Assembly: GCA_038207155.1 (NCBI GenBank)
Contig: JBBRAB010000010.1
Coordinates: forward strand, 1 to 64,000
Direction of reading: 5' to 3'
Origin: FEN-1139 sp038207155
Lineage (GTDB): Bacteria; Myxococcota_A; Polyangia; Polyangiales; Polyangiaceae
DNA length: 64,000 nucleotides
Shown: one piece after another, positions 15,409 through 23,747 of the stretch
How the letters are laid out: the number at the start of each line of letters is the position of its first letter
How positions within the stretch are numbered: position 1 is the first letter of the stretch
Notes under the pieces: model-generated
What the model was told of the DNA's origin: nothing
What the model saw: only the letters and a program-made list of their open reading frames with translations
Databases searched by the model: none
Program-made: the position numbers and the translations under genes

Positions 15409-16668
15409 CTACCAGGTTCCGAACAGCTCACAGACCCAGAGCGTACCGTCAGGATCACGGGCCAGACCCAGGCCAAAGTGAGTGAAGCCTCGGTGTAAGA
15501 GATTACTCCTATGGGAAGGGCTCGCCCACAGCGCGCGGTGCGCGCGGGGGGCATCGGCCGCATGAGCGACGTTTTCGCCCAGCTTTTTCAGGTGAAATCC
15601 CGCGCGCTCGACGCGAGTTTGCGGGCCGCCGTCACCGACGTCGTGGCCGATGTGTCCGGCTTTCAGCATCGCTTGGGCATGCTCGGTCGCGAGCCGGTCG
15701 AGCTCGGGGTGGCGAGCCAAGGCGGTCCGGCCCTCAAGCTGGCGTGCTGAGGCCACCATGCGGCTCATCGCTTCGGTGGGATCACTGACGCCTGCGGCCG
15801 CAGCCTCTCCAGGTACGGTGTGACCGTGATACTGGGTCGGTGGCGGGCCTCCCGACTGCACCCAAGCCTCGATCACTGGACGCGGTCCGGTGCGGCCCAC
15901 TCCCAGCAGCTGCACGAGCCAGGGACCCGGCGCACCCACGGCAAATCTGGCTCGAACCTCGTCGCCGGCCAGGGTCGTCGGCAGAGTCGCCGGATCTCCC
16001 GTTGGACCGACAACGACGAGCTTGGCGCCAGTCACGGGCTCAAGCAGCTTGGCGCTGAGCTCGAGCCACTGACCGGTGCGAGCCTGGGTTGGCAGCGGTT
16101 TGACCAGGTCGGCCAGGACGTCCGCGACAACGGCCACCAGCGTCTCTCCCTCGGGGGCAACGCGCAGCGCGAGTCCGCAGCGCCTCTGTCCCCCGTCTCC
16201 AAAACCAGCTGCCCAAGCTACCAGGCGCTCCTCAGCTTCACCGAGCGGGATGGCTCCGCCCTGGGAAGCGAAGGTCCAGGCCCTAGGCCAAACATAGGGA
16301 ATTCCTGCGGCGCGTAGCGAAAATGCAAGTCGATCGACGTCATCGGAGTCGCCGATGCGGGAGTTTACTGCGACGTTCTCGGCCACCTCGGCCAGCCCAG
16401 CATCCGGCGCGCCGCAACGTTTCTGCAGCGCGGCGAGCTTGGGTGCCGGAACGCCGCGACGTGGGCTGACCGTCTCCGCATGAAACTGGAGCACCGGCTC
16501 CGTACTTGCCGGGCCATGGCTCGGTGCGGCATCGGTCGCCGCAGGTTCGCTTTTTTGTTCTGAGGCCCGTGGTGACGCCGATTCGGCGGTCGTCAGAGGT
16601 CCCGCGCCGTGCCCACAGGCCAGGAGGAGCAGTGCGCAGGCGAGCGAGCGGGGTGGGGCGAGCGACAT
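15409..16668 (-). CDS. CAP (SCP/PR-1) domain lipoprotein
   Basis: 419 residues. The signal peptide has the lipobox ALLLLAC at about residue 19. A Ser/Ala/Pro-rich linker follows, then a middle region of unknown fold (about 75-290). The C-terminal 120 residues form a CAP domain: a helix LDRLATEHAQAMLKAG, GHIGHDV, the FHLKKLGENVAHA motif, ASPSHRSNLLHRGF and a last strand with LWVCELFG. CAP proteins are secreted and act in varied, often unclear ways. It has a 113-base gap to the OmpA-type gene and a divergent MCE gene upstream. Confidence 0.82.
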   Translation of the reverse strand: MSLAPPRSLACALLLLACGHGAGPLTTAESASPRASEQKSEPAATDAAPSHGPASTEPVLQFHAETVSPRRGVPAPKLAALQKRCGAPDAGLAEVAENVAVNSRIGDSDDVDRLAFSLRAAGIPYVWPRAWTFASQGGAIPLGEAEERLVAWAAGFGDGGQRRCGLALRVAPEGETLVAVVADVLADLVKPLPTQARTGQWLELSAKLLEPVTGAKLVVVGPTGDPATLPTTLAGDEVRARFAVGAPGPWLVQLLGVGRTGPRPVIEAWVQSGGPPPTQYHGHTVPGEAAAAGVSDPTEAMSRMVASARQLEGRTALARHPELDRLATEHAQAMLKAGHIGHDVGDGGPQTRVERAGFHLKKLGENVAHAADAPRAHRALWASPSHRSNLLHRGFTHFGLGLARDPDGTLWVCELFGTW

Positions 16669-16821
16669 GGCAGCGGAGAGTCTTGCGGGACCGGCTCACA
16701 ATCGCAACCTGGGAGCTTGTCCGAGGACCCCGGTCGACGAAAAAGGCCGGCCAGTTGACTTGATCCGTCTCGCAGAGTTCGACCGATGCGCGTTGGGCTG
16801 ATACTGTCGTCGCGCCTTTAC

Positions 16822-18291
16822 ATGGGGCGATTCACCACCTCCGTCAAAGTCGGCTTGTTCACCGTTGTCACGGGAACGGCAGCCCTCGCGATTTACCGCT
16901 TCGTCGATAAGGGGGCCGGTACTGGCGACGGCTACGTCGTCTACGGTCTGTTCAACGACGCCATTGGTATCGCCAAGCATTCCCAGGTGCGCATCGCAGG
17001 CATTCCGGTCGGGACGATCGAGGGGATCCGACTCGAGCGGGGCAAGGCACGCATCGACGTGCGCATGAACAAGGATGTGGCGCTGCACGAGGATGCTGCG
17101 GTCGCCAAGGTGAGCTCAAGCTTGCTCGGCGAGTATTTCCTCGCCATCACGCCCGGCACCGATGGTCGCCCGCAGCTCAAGGAAGGCGACCGGATCCCGA
17201 GCGTGATCGAGGGTGTCACCACCGACCAGATCATGAAAGACGTCGCGGATATCTCGAAGGATGTCCAGCGCGTCACCAAGGCCTTGGCCGACTCGGTCGG
17301 CACCGACCAGGGCAAGCAAAACCTCAAGGACATCCTGAGCAACCTGGCTCAGGTCACCGCTGCGCTCAACGAGACCGTGCGCGAGAACCGCGCGGCCATC
17401 CACAGTATTCTCGCGCGCATCGACAACATGACCGAGCGCGGTCAGCCCGAGGTCGAGCACATTCTTGAGAACGTGCGCGAGTCGACCGTCGAGATTCGGT
17501 CGATGCTAGCCAAGGCCGAAGACGGCAAGACCACGCAGCCCGGTGAGGTGCGTCAGATCGTCGACAAGGTCAACCGCGCGAGCTCCAGTCTGGAAAAGAG
17601 CCTCGACAGTCTCGCGGCGGTTTCCGGGCGTTTGGAGCGCGGTGAGGGCACGCTTGGGCGACTCACCAAGGACGAGAAGCTGATCGACGAGGTCGAGGGC
17701 GTCACCGAGACCGTCGGTGATTTCGTCGGTGGGATCTCGCGCTTGCAGACGATCGTCAGCCTGCGTTCGGACTACCAGTTCCTCTCCTCGACAGTGAAGA
17801 GCTACGTGCAGCTGCGGCTGCAGCCGCGCGAAGACAAGTACTACCTAATCGAGGTCGTCAGCGATCCTCGCGGTAGCACTAAGCAGGAACAGACGGCCGT
17901 CGAGACCACCAATCCGAATCTGCCGCCGGCCTATTTCGAGCGCCGCACGACGACCACCAACAGCTTCCGTTTCTCGCTGCAGTTTGCCCAGCGCTTCGGA
18001 CCGTTTACCGGACGGTTCGGTATCAAGGAGTCCACGGGAGGCATTGGCCTTGACACCAATCTGCTCAACGACCGCTTCGAGATTCAACAGGATCTGTTTG
18101 GCTTCGGAGAGGTCGTGCTACCGCGTTGGCGCGTGTCACTCGGCTACGAGTTCGTGCGTCGACTGTGGTTGATCGGCGGCTCGGACGACATCCTGAGTCC
18201 GGGCCGACGTGACTACTTCGTCGGCGGGATGCTTCGCTTCAACGACGAGGATCTCAAGACCGTCATGCCGTTCGCGCCCAAGGGCGGCTGA
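16822..18291 (+). CDS. MCE (MlaD-type) protein with C-terminal barrel-like domain
   Basis: 489 residues from the ATG at 16822; a start at 16786 adds 12 residues. One N-terminal transmembrane helix (VKVGLFTVVTGTAALAIY) anchors it in the inner membrane. The MCE domain follows at about 35-115 with NDAIGIAKHSQVRIAGIPVG. Residues about 140-330 are long amphipathic helices. The last 150 residues are strand-rich, with FSLQFAQRFGPFTGRFGIKE and a final LRFNDEDL, like an outer-membrane barrel or OM-docking region. MCE proteins carry lipids across the periplasm. No MlaE/MlaF partners are adjacent. Confidence 0.85.
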   Translation: MGRFTTSVKVGLFTVVTGTAALAIYRFVDKGAGTGDGYVVYGLFNDAIGIAKHSQVRIAGIPVGTIEGIRLERGKARIDVRMNKDVALHEDAAVAKVSSSLLGEYFLAITPGTDGRPQLKEGDRIPSVIEGVTTDQIMKDVADISKDVQRVTKALADSVGTDQGKQNLKDILSNLAQVTAALNETVRENRAAIHSILARIDNMTERGQPEVEHILENVRESTVEIRSMLAKAEDGKTTQPGEVRQIVDKVNRASSSLEKSLDSLAAVSGRLERGEGTLGRLTKDEKLIDEVEGVTETVGDFVGGISRLQTIVSLRSDYQFLSSTVKSYVQLRLQPREDKYYLIEVVSDPRGSTKQEQTAVETTNPNLPPAYFERRTTTTNSFRFSLQFAQRFGPFTGRFGIKESTGGIGLDTNLLNDRFEIQQDLFGFGEVVLPRWRVSLGYEFVRRLWLIGGSDDILSPGRRDYFVGGMLRFNDEDLKTVMPFAPKGG

Positions 18292-18311
18292 GGCGGCTAG
18301 CGCGGGGCGCG

Positions 18312-19898
18312 CTACTCTTCGGCGGGCCGCCCGTGGCCGGCGCCAAGGATGCGTTGCCGCGCCGCGAGGGGATCCCAATCGCGGCGCTCGTGGGGCGAGT
18401 GGTGACACCCCTGAACGCAGCTGCTCACGGCTGGGACCCCAAGGATGGCGGCCTTGTTCGCCGTCCGCGCGTGCTCGCTCCCGGGCCCGTGACAGGTCTC
18501 GCACTGCACGTTCTCAAGTGACTGCAGCTGAACTACCTCGCTGCCGCCCGGCCGTTGAAAGCCCGTGACGTGGCACCCGACGCAGTCGAGGTGAAACTGT
18601 CGTTCTCGCGTGACCAAGGTCGCGTAGGCCGTGGCGTGACGAGTCTTTTTCCAGAAAGCCACGGCCGGCGCGTGACAGTTGGCGCAGGTACTGACGCCAA
18701 CGTAGCTGCGCTGATCTGCCGCAGCCGTCGGCGCTTGCCGCTCGGCGAACCTCACGGCGTTGTCGCGGTTGATCCGTTGTCCGAGCGAGTCAAGCGCGCG
18801 GCGCACCTCGGGGTGTCCCGGGATCTGCTCGGTTATCTCGCGCGTTGTAACGGTAAAGTAACTGCCGCTGGGCAGCTGGGCCTTGGGCGACTTGGCAGCG
18901 AGCTTCTGCTCAAGGTCGGTCAGTTCCTGTTGTCGACGTGCCAGCAGCTCCGGCGGTTGACCTTGTCGGCGCCAGTCAGCGAGACGGGCGCTGAGCTCGC
19001 GCGCTCGCATTTGCCACTCGGCGCGCTGGCGTTGCTCACGAAGTTGAGAGCCATCGGCGAGTGGTCTCCAGTCACCTCGACGGTTTAGGGTCACGAGCAC
19101 GACGCCGCGCAGGTGGTTCGCAGGCTCCACCACGAGCGTCGAACCCAGCTGCTCGGGCGGGCTTCCGTCATCGTCGGGACCCGTGCTCGTTCCAGGGGTT
19201 CCGAGGGCCACGACTTGAAACTCGGGATGACGCTCCACCAGGCGCAAGGCGAGTCCGCGCGGCGCAGAAAACAGGCCGATCAGTGCAGTGTCAGGGTTCG
19301 CGTGAAGGACGCGGAGTTCCTGGCTCAGCGCCTGCTCTGCGGCCGCTTCACTCGCGCCAGACTCGACGGTAAGCCCAACCAGGGCCAGGGCTTGTCCCGC
19401 CACGTTCGTCACTGTGCTGAGCACGCCGCACCAACCCCCAGTCGGCGAGGTGGCGGACCCGCTTGGTCCTAGCCAGCTAACCCCGGCGGCGCTGCTGAGC
19501 TGCGCTCGCACCGCAGGGCCCGCGGCATCGTCGTGGCGCGTCCCCGACCAGGCGCGCAGACCGAGCGCCTTTAGACTCGTTGCGAGCGTTTCCGCACGCC
19601 AGCGCTGCTCCTCAGACGGACCGTCTTGCGCGAGTGTCTCGGGAAAAAACAGCGAGCCCACCCCGACCACGAGCGAGGGATTGTCCTGCGCCAGTGCGGT
19701 GGCGAGGCGATCGATCCCACCGCGGCTATCGGTCACGCAGCCGCAGGGTTCAAGCATGCCAGCTACGTCCGCAAGGAACGCCAGCTTAAGTGTGCGGGTC
19801 GCGATTTCTCGGGGAGCCTTCGTCGACGGCGCTTCGCGCGCGGCGCAGCTCAGACTGGCGGTGAGAAGTGCTGACAGTAACCACCGACGCATCGACAC
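18312..19898 (-). CDS. UshA-like phosphoesterase-type domain fused to multiheme cytochrome c
   Basis: 528 residues, lipoprotein signal ending in SLSC (about residue 18). The N-terminal half resembles the UshA/5'-nucleotidase-like fold: LKLAFLADVAGMLEPCGC, then a Gly-Gly-containing RGGIDRLATAL. The C-terminal part binds haem. It has CANCH (about 403), CVGCH (436), CETCH (463) and an odd CVQGCH (496, CX3CH), with spare His residues as axial ligands, in the style of cytochrome c554. A periplasmic electron-transfer role is likely, but the substrate is unknown. A long coiled region (about 290-345) joins the halves. Confidence 0.78.
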   Translation of the reverse strand: MSMRRWLLSALLTASLSCAAREAPSTKAPREIATRTLKLAFLADVAGMLEPCGCVTDSRGGIDRLATALAQDNPSLVVGVGSLFFPETLAQDGPSEEQRWRAETLATSLKALGLRAWSGTRHDDAAGPAVRAQLSSAAGVSWLGPSGSATSPTGGWCGVLSTVTNVAGQALALVGLTVESGASEAAAEQALSQELRVLHANPDTALIGLFSAPRGLALRLVERHPEFQVVALGTPGTSTGPDDDGSPPEQLGSTLVVEPANHLRGVVLVTLNRRGDWRPLADGSQLREQRQRAEWQMRARELSARLADWRRQGQPPELLARRQQELTDLEQKLAAKSPKAQLPSGSYFTVTTREITEQIPGHPEVRRALDSLGQRINRDNAVRFAERQAPTAAADQRSYVGVSTCANCHAPAVAFWKKTRHATAYATLVTRERQFHLDCVGCHVTGFQRPGGSEVVQLQSLENVQCETCHGPGSEHARTANKAAILGVPAVSSCVQGCHHSPHERRDWDPLAARQRILGAGHGRPAEE

Positions 19899-19991
19899 AG
19901 CTCATACCTAGCCCTTGAAAAAAATCGAGCAGCGTTGCCCTAGAATCGTGGCTTTTTTGACTGGGCACTAATAGGTCCGCTGGCCCGGGCG

Positions 19992-20027
19992 TTTTGGCAA
20001 GCGGGGACTCCCCCGACGGCGCCAAAA
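19992..20027. promoter_or_regulatory. Nested inverted repeat just upstream of the kinase gene
   Basis: TTTTGGC at 19992-19998 pairs with GCCAAAA at 20021-20027. Inside, GGGG at 20003-20006 pairs with CCCC starting at 20010. It ends 9 bases before the kinase ATG, so it could be an operator or a leader hairpin affecting initiation. Confidence 0.4.
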
Positions 20028-20036
20028 ATCGAGATA

Positions 20037-22142
20037 ATGGGAATGATGAGTCCAGAGCACCCAGACAGCACCGCGGGGCATCCAGTCCCCTTCGGGCCAT
20101 TTCTGCTCGAGCGCAGGCTCGCGGTGGGTGGCAGCGCTGAGGTGTATCTGGCGCGTCCACGGATCGGTTCACGCCCTGCCGAGCATTTCGTCGTCAAGCG
20201 TTTGATCCACGGGCTCGAGCTCGACACCGCCTTTGAGATGCTCAATCGCGAAGCTGAGCTGCATCAGACGGTCCGCCATCCCAACGTGGTGCAAGTGTTC
20301 GGCGCGGGACAGGTAGACGGCGAACCGTACCTGGCGATGGAATATGTCCAGGGATGCGATCTCTATCGCCTACTTCGGCGCCTCGAGGCCGAAGAGCGCA
20401 CGTTTGCGCCGGAGGTCGCGATTCATGTGGCGCGTACAGTCGCCGACGCTTTGGTGGCCGTACATTCTGCCCGTGATGAGACCGGACACGTGCTTGGGCT
20501 GGTGCATCGCGATGTCACGCCCTCAAACGTGTATCTCTCGCTCGACGGCGACATCAAGCTGGGGGATTTCGGTATCGCGCGTGTGACGGAACCGCGCGCG
20601 CGACCCCTTCAGCCAACCATCGGACTCAAGGGCAAATTCGGCTACCTGTCGCCCGAGCAGATCGCTGGAGAGTCTTTCGATCATCGCGCCGATCTCTTCG
20701 CGTTGACGGTGATTCTCGGTGAAATGCTGATCGGTGAGCGGATCTTTCCAGGCAGTGGGCAGCTGGCGGTGCTGCTGGCCATTCGCGACGGCAATATCGA
20801 GCCGCTTCAACGCAAGGAAAAGACGCTGCCGCCCGAGCTCTATCGCATCTGTCTACGAGGACTGGCGCGCGACCCAGCAGCACGGTTTCAGTCCGCAGCC
20901 GAGTTCAGCGAAGCGCTACGCGCTCTTGAGCAACCCAATCCGGACGAGCGGCGCGGCATGCTCGCGCGCTGGGTGGTCTGGGCGAGTGATTCCCGTCAGC
21001 TCGTGCAGAAGCTGCAGGGGCAGATACGCGACTCCGTGGAGCGAATGCGCGCAGTCCGCATCGCTAGTGCCTCGTCTGAACCGCCGGTGGCAGCCACCTT
21101 GCCGCCGGTATCGATGCCTCAGCCTCAGGGCTTTCAGACGGTTCCTGTGGCCGATCGCGGCTCGTCGCGGGTGCGGTTTGCGGCCACGGGAAAGGTCGTC
21201 GAAAACGTTGGCTTTCCACTCCTGATCGAGATGGTCGCCACCGGCGAGGTGCGCGGAGACGATGAGGTAGCTCTGCTCGGTGAGGACTTCCGACGCGTGC
21301 GCGACGTCGAGACGCTTGAGCGCCATTTGATGCCGTCGACCACCGCGATGACGGCTCGCTTGTTTGAAGTGGGGGTGCCGGACTACCAAACCTCGCTGAC
21401 CGACGAGTCGATGCTGACGGTGCTGGCTCGCCTGAGAATCCTGGAGGAAACCGGCGCGCTTTTCGTCGAACGTCGCGACAAGGCAGGGCAGCCGCGGCGC
21501 AAGGAGATCTACGTCAAGGACGGTCGCCTGCTGCACGTGGCCTCCTCCGAGCGGGATGAACTTCTGGGTGAGTATTTGGTGCGTCGTGGCTCACTTTCCC
21601 GAACGGAGCTCGATGCCGCGCTTGCTCGCTTGACCGGAGAGGGCGGGCGCCTTGGCGATACGCTCGTCAGCATGGGTCTGGTCGACGCGGTGGACGTCTT
21701 TCGCGCCATTCGCGATCAAGGGCGTGACCGCGTGGCGGCGCTCTGCAATTGGTCGACGGGAGTGGCCACCTTCTATCGCGGCACCGCTCCGCTGCGAGTC
21801 GGTTTCCCACTCGATCTCGATCTTGCCAGTCCGATGATGGCCGGCGTCTTCATGGTGTCCAGTGGGCAACCACGTGCCCTGCTGCCCGCCGGCGATTCCC
21901 TCGTACTGCCCGGTCCTCGGGCCCCCGCGATGGCAAGTCGTCGCGAACGCGGGGCCGCGCCTCTCTCCCTGGTGTCGGTTCAGCGGCTCGCGACCGAAGG
22001 TCTGCGACTCGACGATTGTCTCCAGCGCATCACGGCCGTCCGTCCCGCTCAGGGCATGCGCCAGATCACGGAGAAAGAAGCAGCCGCGGCCTTCCACGTC
22101 GCGCATGTGCTTGGCTGGGTCAGCTTCGAAGCGGCGGAGTGA
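20037..22142 (+). CDS. Ser/Thr protein kinase with GYF-like and DUF4388-like domains
   Basis: 701 residues. An active Hanks-type kinase covers about 20-300: Gly-rich loop RRLAVGGSAEVYLARP, Lys in FVVKRL, HRDVTPSNVYL and LGDFGIAR. HRD is followed by V-T-P-S-N, a form common in myxobacterial kinases. After a Pro-rich linker comes a GYF_2-like segment (about 380-430). It is followed by a DUF4388/PATAN-like region (about 450-610) with KEIYVKDGRLLHVASSERDE and EYLVRRGSLSR. No transmembrane helix is seen, so it is probably cytosolic. The target is unknown. Confidence 0.9.
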   Translation: MGMMSPEHPDSTAGHPVPFGPFLLERRLAVGGSAEVYLARPRIGSRPAEHFVVKRLIHGLELDTAFEMLNREAELHQTVRHPNVVQVFGAGQVDGEPYLAMEYVQGCDLYRLLRRLEAEERTFAPEVAIHVARTVADALVAVHSARDETGHVLGLVHRDVTPSNVYLSLDGDIKLGDFGIARVTEPRARPLQPTIGLKGKFGYLSPEQIAGESFDHRADLFALTVILGEMLIGERIFPGSGQLAVLLAIRDGNIEPLQRKEKTLPPELYRICLRGLARDPAARFQSAAEFSEALRALEQPNPDERRGMLARWVVWASDSRQLVQKLQGQIRDSVERMRAVRIASASSEPPVAATLPPVSMPQPQGFQTVPVADRGSSRVRFAATGKVVENVGFPLLIEMVATGEVRGDDEVALLGEDFRRVRDVETLERHLMPSTTAMTARLFEVGVPDYQTSLTDESMLTVLARLRILEETGALFVERRDKAGQPRRKEIYVKDGRLLHVASSERDELLGEYLVRRGSLSRTELDAALARLTGEGGRLGDTLVSMGLVDAVDVFRAIRDQGRDRVAALCNWSTGVATFYRGTAPLRVGFPLDLDLASPMMAGVFMVSSGQPRALLPAGDSLVLPGPRAPAMASRRERGAAPLSLVSVQRLATEGLRLDDCLQRITAVRPAQGMRQITEKEAAAAFHVAHVLGWVSFEAAE

Positions 22143-22184
22143 CCTCGCGCGACCCCTTGCCCGTGCTAAGGGTCCGACCAGACC

Positions 22185-22766
22185 ATGTGGGTTCGTCGAA
22201 CGGCCATTCGCCCAGTGCCCAGCTACGCGCGTATTCCCACACACGCGCTCGACGCCCTGCGTGACGGCCTCAGTGACGACGACGAGGAGACCCGTCAGCG
22301 CCTCGATGCGGCCTTTGAGCGCTTCGAGCGTCGCCAGCCCGCGCTCTCAGCCTACATCGGGGAGAACCTCGGACGGCCCCTCGACGAGACGGCGGTGGGA
22401 TTGGGGTATTTCCTCGCGCTGGTGGTCTGGCTCAGCTTCGAGCAGGTGCATGGCGAGCATGTCCATGAGGTGGACGGTCAGGAGTTGGAGGCCACTCGCG
22501 AGCTGATCATGCTCGACGAACAGCTTCGCAAAGGGGATCCCAGTGATGCCCTTGAGACCGACGACGTCGTGGCCATGGAACAGCCGGAACTGATGGGATT
22601 TGTGCACGAGCACATCGATGTGGCGCTCGAAAACCACGCCGACGAGATCGACGTCGATGACGTGCACGAGGTCTATCGCATGCTGCTCGTCGAGGTTTTG
22701 GCCCTGTCCTACGGGGTCGATCGCCCCGCAGGCTTCCCCGTCGCCAAGTCCGAGTTGCTCGCCTAG
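22185..22766 (+). CDS. Hypothetical acidic helical protein
   Basis: 193 residues, strongly acidic (many Asp/Glu) and predicted all-helical. It has a striking His/Glu patch, FEQVHGEHVHEVDGQELEA, and later GFVHEHIDVALENHADEID. These could bind metal, but no known site is recognised. It lies 42 nt after the kinase gene in the same direction and may be co-transcribed. I do not recognise a family. Confidence 0.6.
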   Translation: MWVRRTAIRPVPSYARIPTHALDALRDGLSDDDEETRQRLDAAFERFERRQPALSAYIGENLGRPLDETAVGLGYFLALVVWLSFEQVHGEHVHEVDGQELEATRELIMLDEQLRKGDPSDALETDDVVAMEQPELMGFVHEHIDVALENHADEIDVDDVHEVYRMLLVEVLALSYGVDRPAGFPVAKSELLA

Positions 22767-22779
22767 AGCCGAATTCGGC

Positions 22780-22808
22780 TTGGGAATTGCTGGAGCCGGC
22801 ACTAGGCT
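22780..22808 (+). promoter_or_regulatory. Candidate promoter for the RNase HII-like gene
   Basis: TTGGGA (22780-22785), a 17-nt spacer and TAGGCT (22803-22808). Only 9 nt separate the -10 from the GTG start, so the transcript would be nearly leaderless. The same layout precedes the gene at 62145. Confidence 0.35.
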
Positions 22809-22817
22809 TGGGGCATC

Positions 22818-23747
22818 GTGCAAGGCCGCTACCGCCTCGGAATCGACGAAAACGGGCTCGGCTCCCGACTTGGCCCCTTGATGGTCACCGGGGTCGGCGC
22901 GCGGGTGAGCTCGTCGGCGGCAAAACAGGTAGAGAGCCGTGAGCTCACCGGAGCAGCCGCCTTGGTGGGCGATTCCAAGCGTCTCGTGTCCCACGATGAC
23001 GTTCGACTCGGCGAGGCCTGGACCCGAGTGCTGCTGGGTGAAGATGCAGACACCCCCGCTGCACTGGTGGCGCGCGGCAGTCTAACCGGTGTGATTGAGC
23101 TCCAGTCGGTCTGCCCGGCGTCGGCGCGCGCCCAGTGTTGGCTGCCGCGCGGTGAGGCGTTTCTAGCCTCGTCTGCGCTCGTGAGTCAGGTGCGCGAGGA
23201 GCGCACCAGGCTCGCCCGACTCGGCATTGCTGTGGACTCGGTGAAATTCGTCATCAACTGCACTGGCTATCTCAACACGGAGCTGGCGGCGGGGCGTCAT
23301 CGCTTTCAGGTGGATCTGCACGCGATGGAACGACTGATCCTGGCGTTTCGGCAAGAATGCGAGCAAGATCTGCTGGCGGTTTGCGGAAAAGTCGGGGGAA
23401 TTGCGCAGTATCCGAAGTTTTTTGGGCCGTTGGCGGGACGACTCTACTCCACCGTCGAGGAGGGGAGCGCGAGCAGTCGTTACCGACTCCCTGGCGTCGG
23501 GGAGGTCGCGTTCATTCGTGATGCCGACGCGCTGGATCCGCTGGTGATGCTGGCGTCGCTGGTCGGCAAGTACCTGCGCGAGCTCCTGATGGCGCGCATC
23601 GCGCGCGCCTATCCGGATGTCCTCGGCGACGGACGCTTGGCGAGCGGGTATCACGATCCAGTCACTGCTCGCTTCGTGGAGGCAACGGCGGCCATTCGCA
23701 GCAAACGCGGACTGCCCATTACCTGCTTTGAGCGGAGCAAGAAGTGA
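22818..23747 (+). CDS. Divergent ribonuclease HII-like protein
   Basis: 309 residues from a GTG. Features match the RNase HII fold in order: GIDENGLGSRLGPLMVTG (family GxDExGRGP), VGDSKRL (family DSKKL), RDADALDPLVMLASLVGKYL (family GDxxxPxxxAASIxAK) and SGYHDPVTARF (family HKGYxT). The first acidic pair (Asp-Glu) and an Asp in RDADA are kept. Where the family has a conserved Asp-Gly-Asn, this protein has Cys-Gly-Lys (LLAVCGKVGG), so one catalytic carboxylate seems lost. It is longer than usual (about 200). It may be non-cleaving or altered in specificity; a normal rnhB could lie elsewhere. Confidence 0.7.
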   Translation: MQGRYRLGIDENGLGSRLGPLMVTGVGARVSSSAAKQVESRELTGAAALVGDSKRLVSHDDVRLGEAWTRVLLGEDADTPAALVARGSLTGVIELQSVCPASARAQCWLPRGEAFLASSALVSQVREERTRLARLGIAVDSVKFVINCTGYLNTELAAGRHRFQVDLHAMERLILAFRQECEQDLLAVCGKVGGIAQYPKFFGPLAGRLYSTVEEGSASSRYRLPGVGEVAFIRDADALDPLVMLASLVGKYLRELLMARIARAYPDVLGDGRLASGYHDPVTARFVEATAAIRSKRGLPITCFERSKK

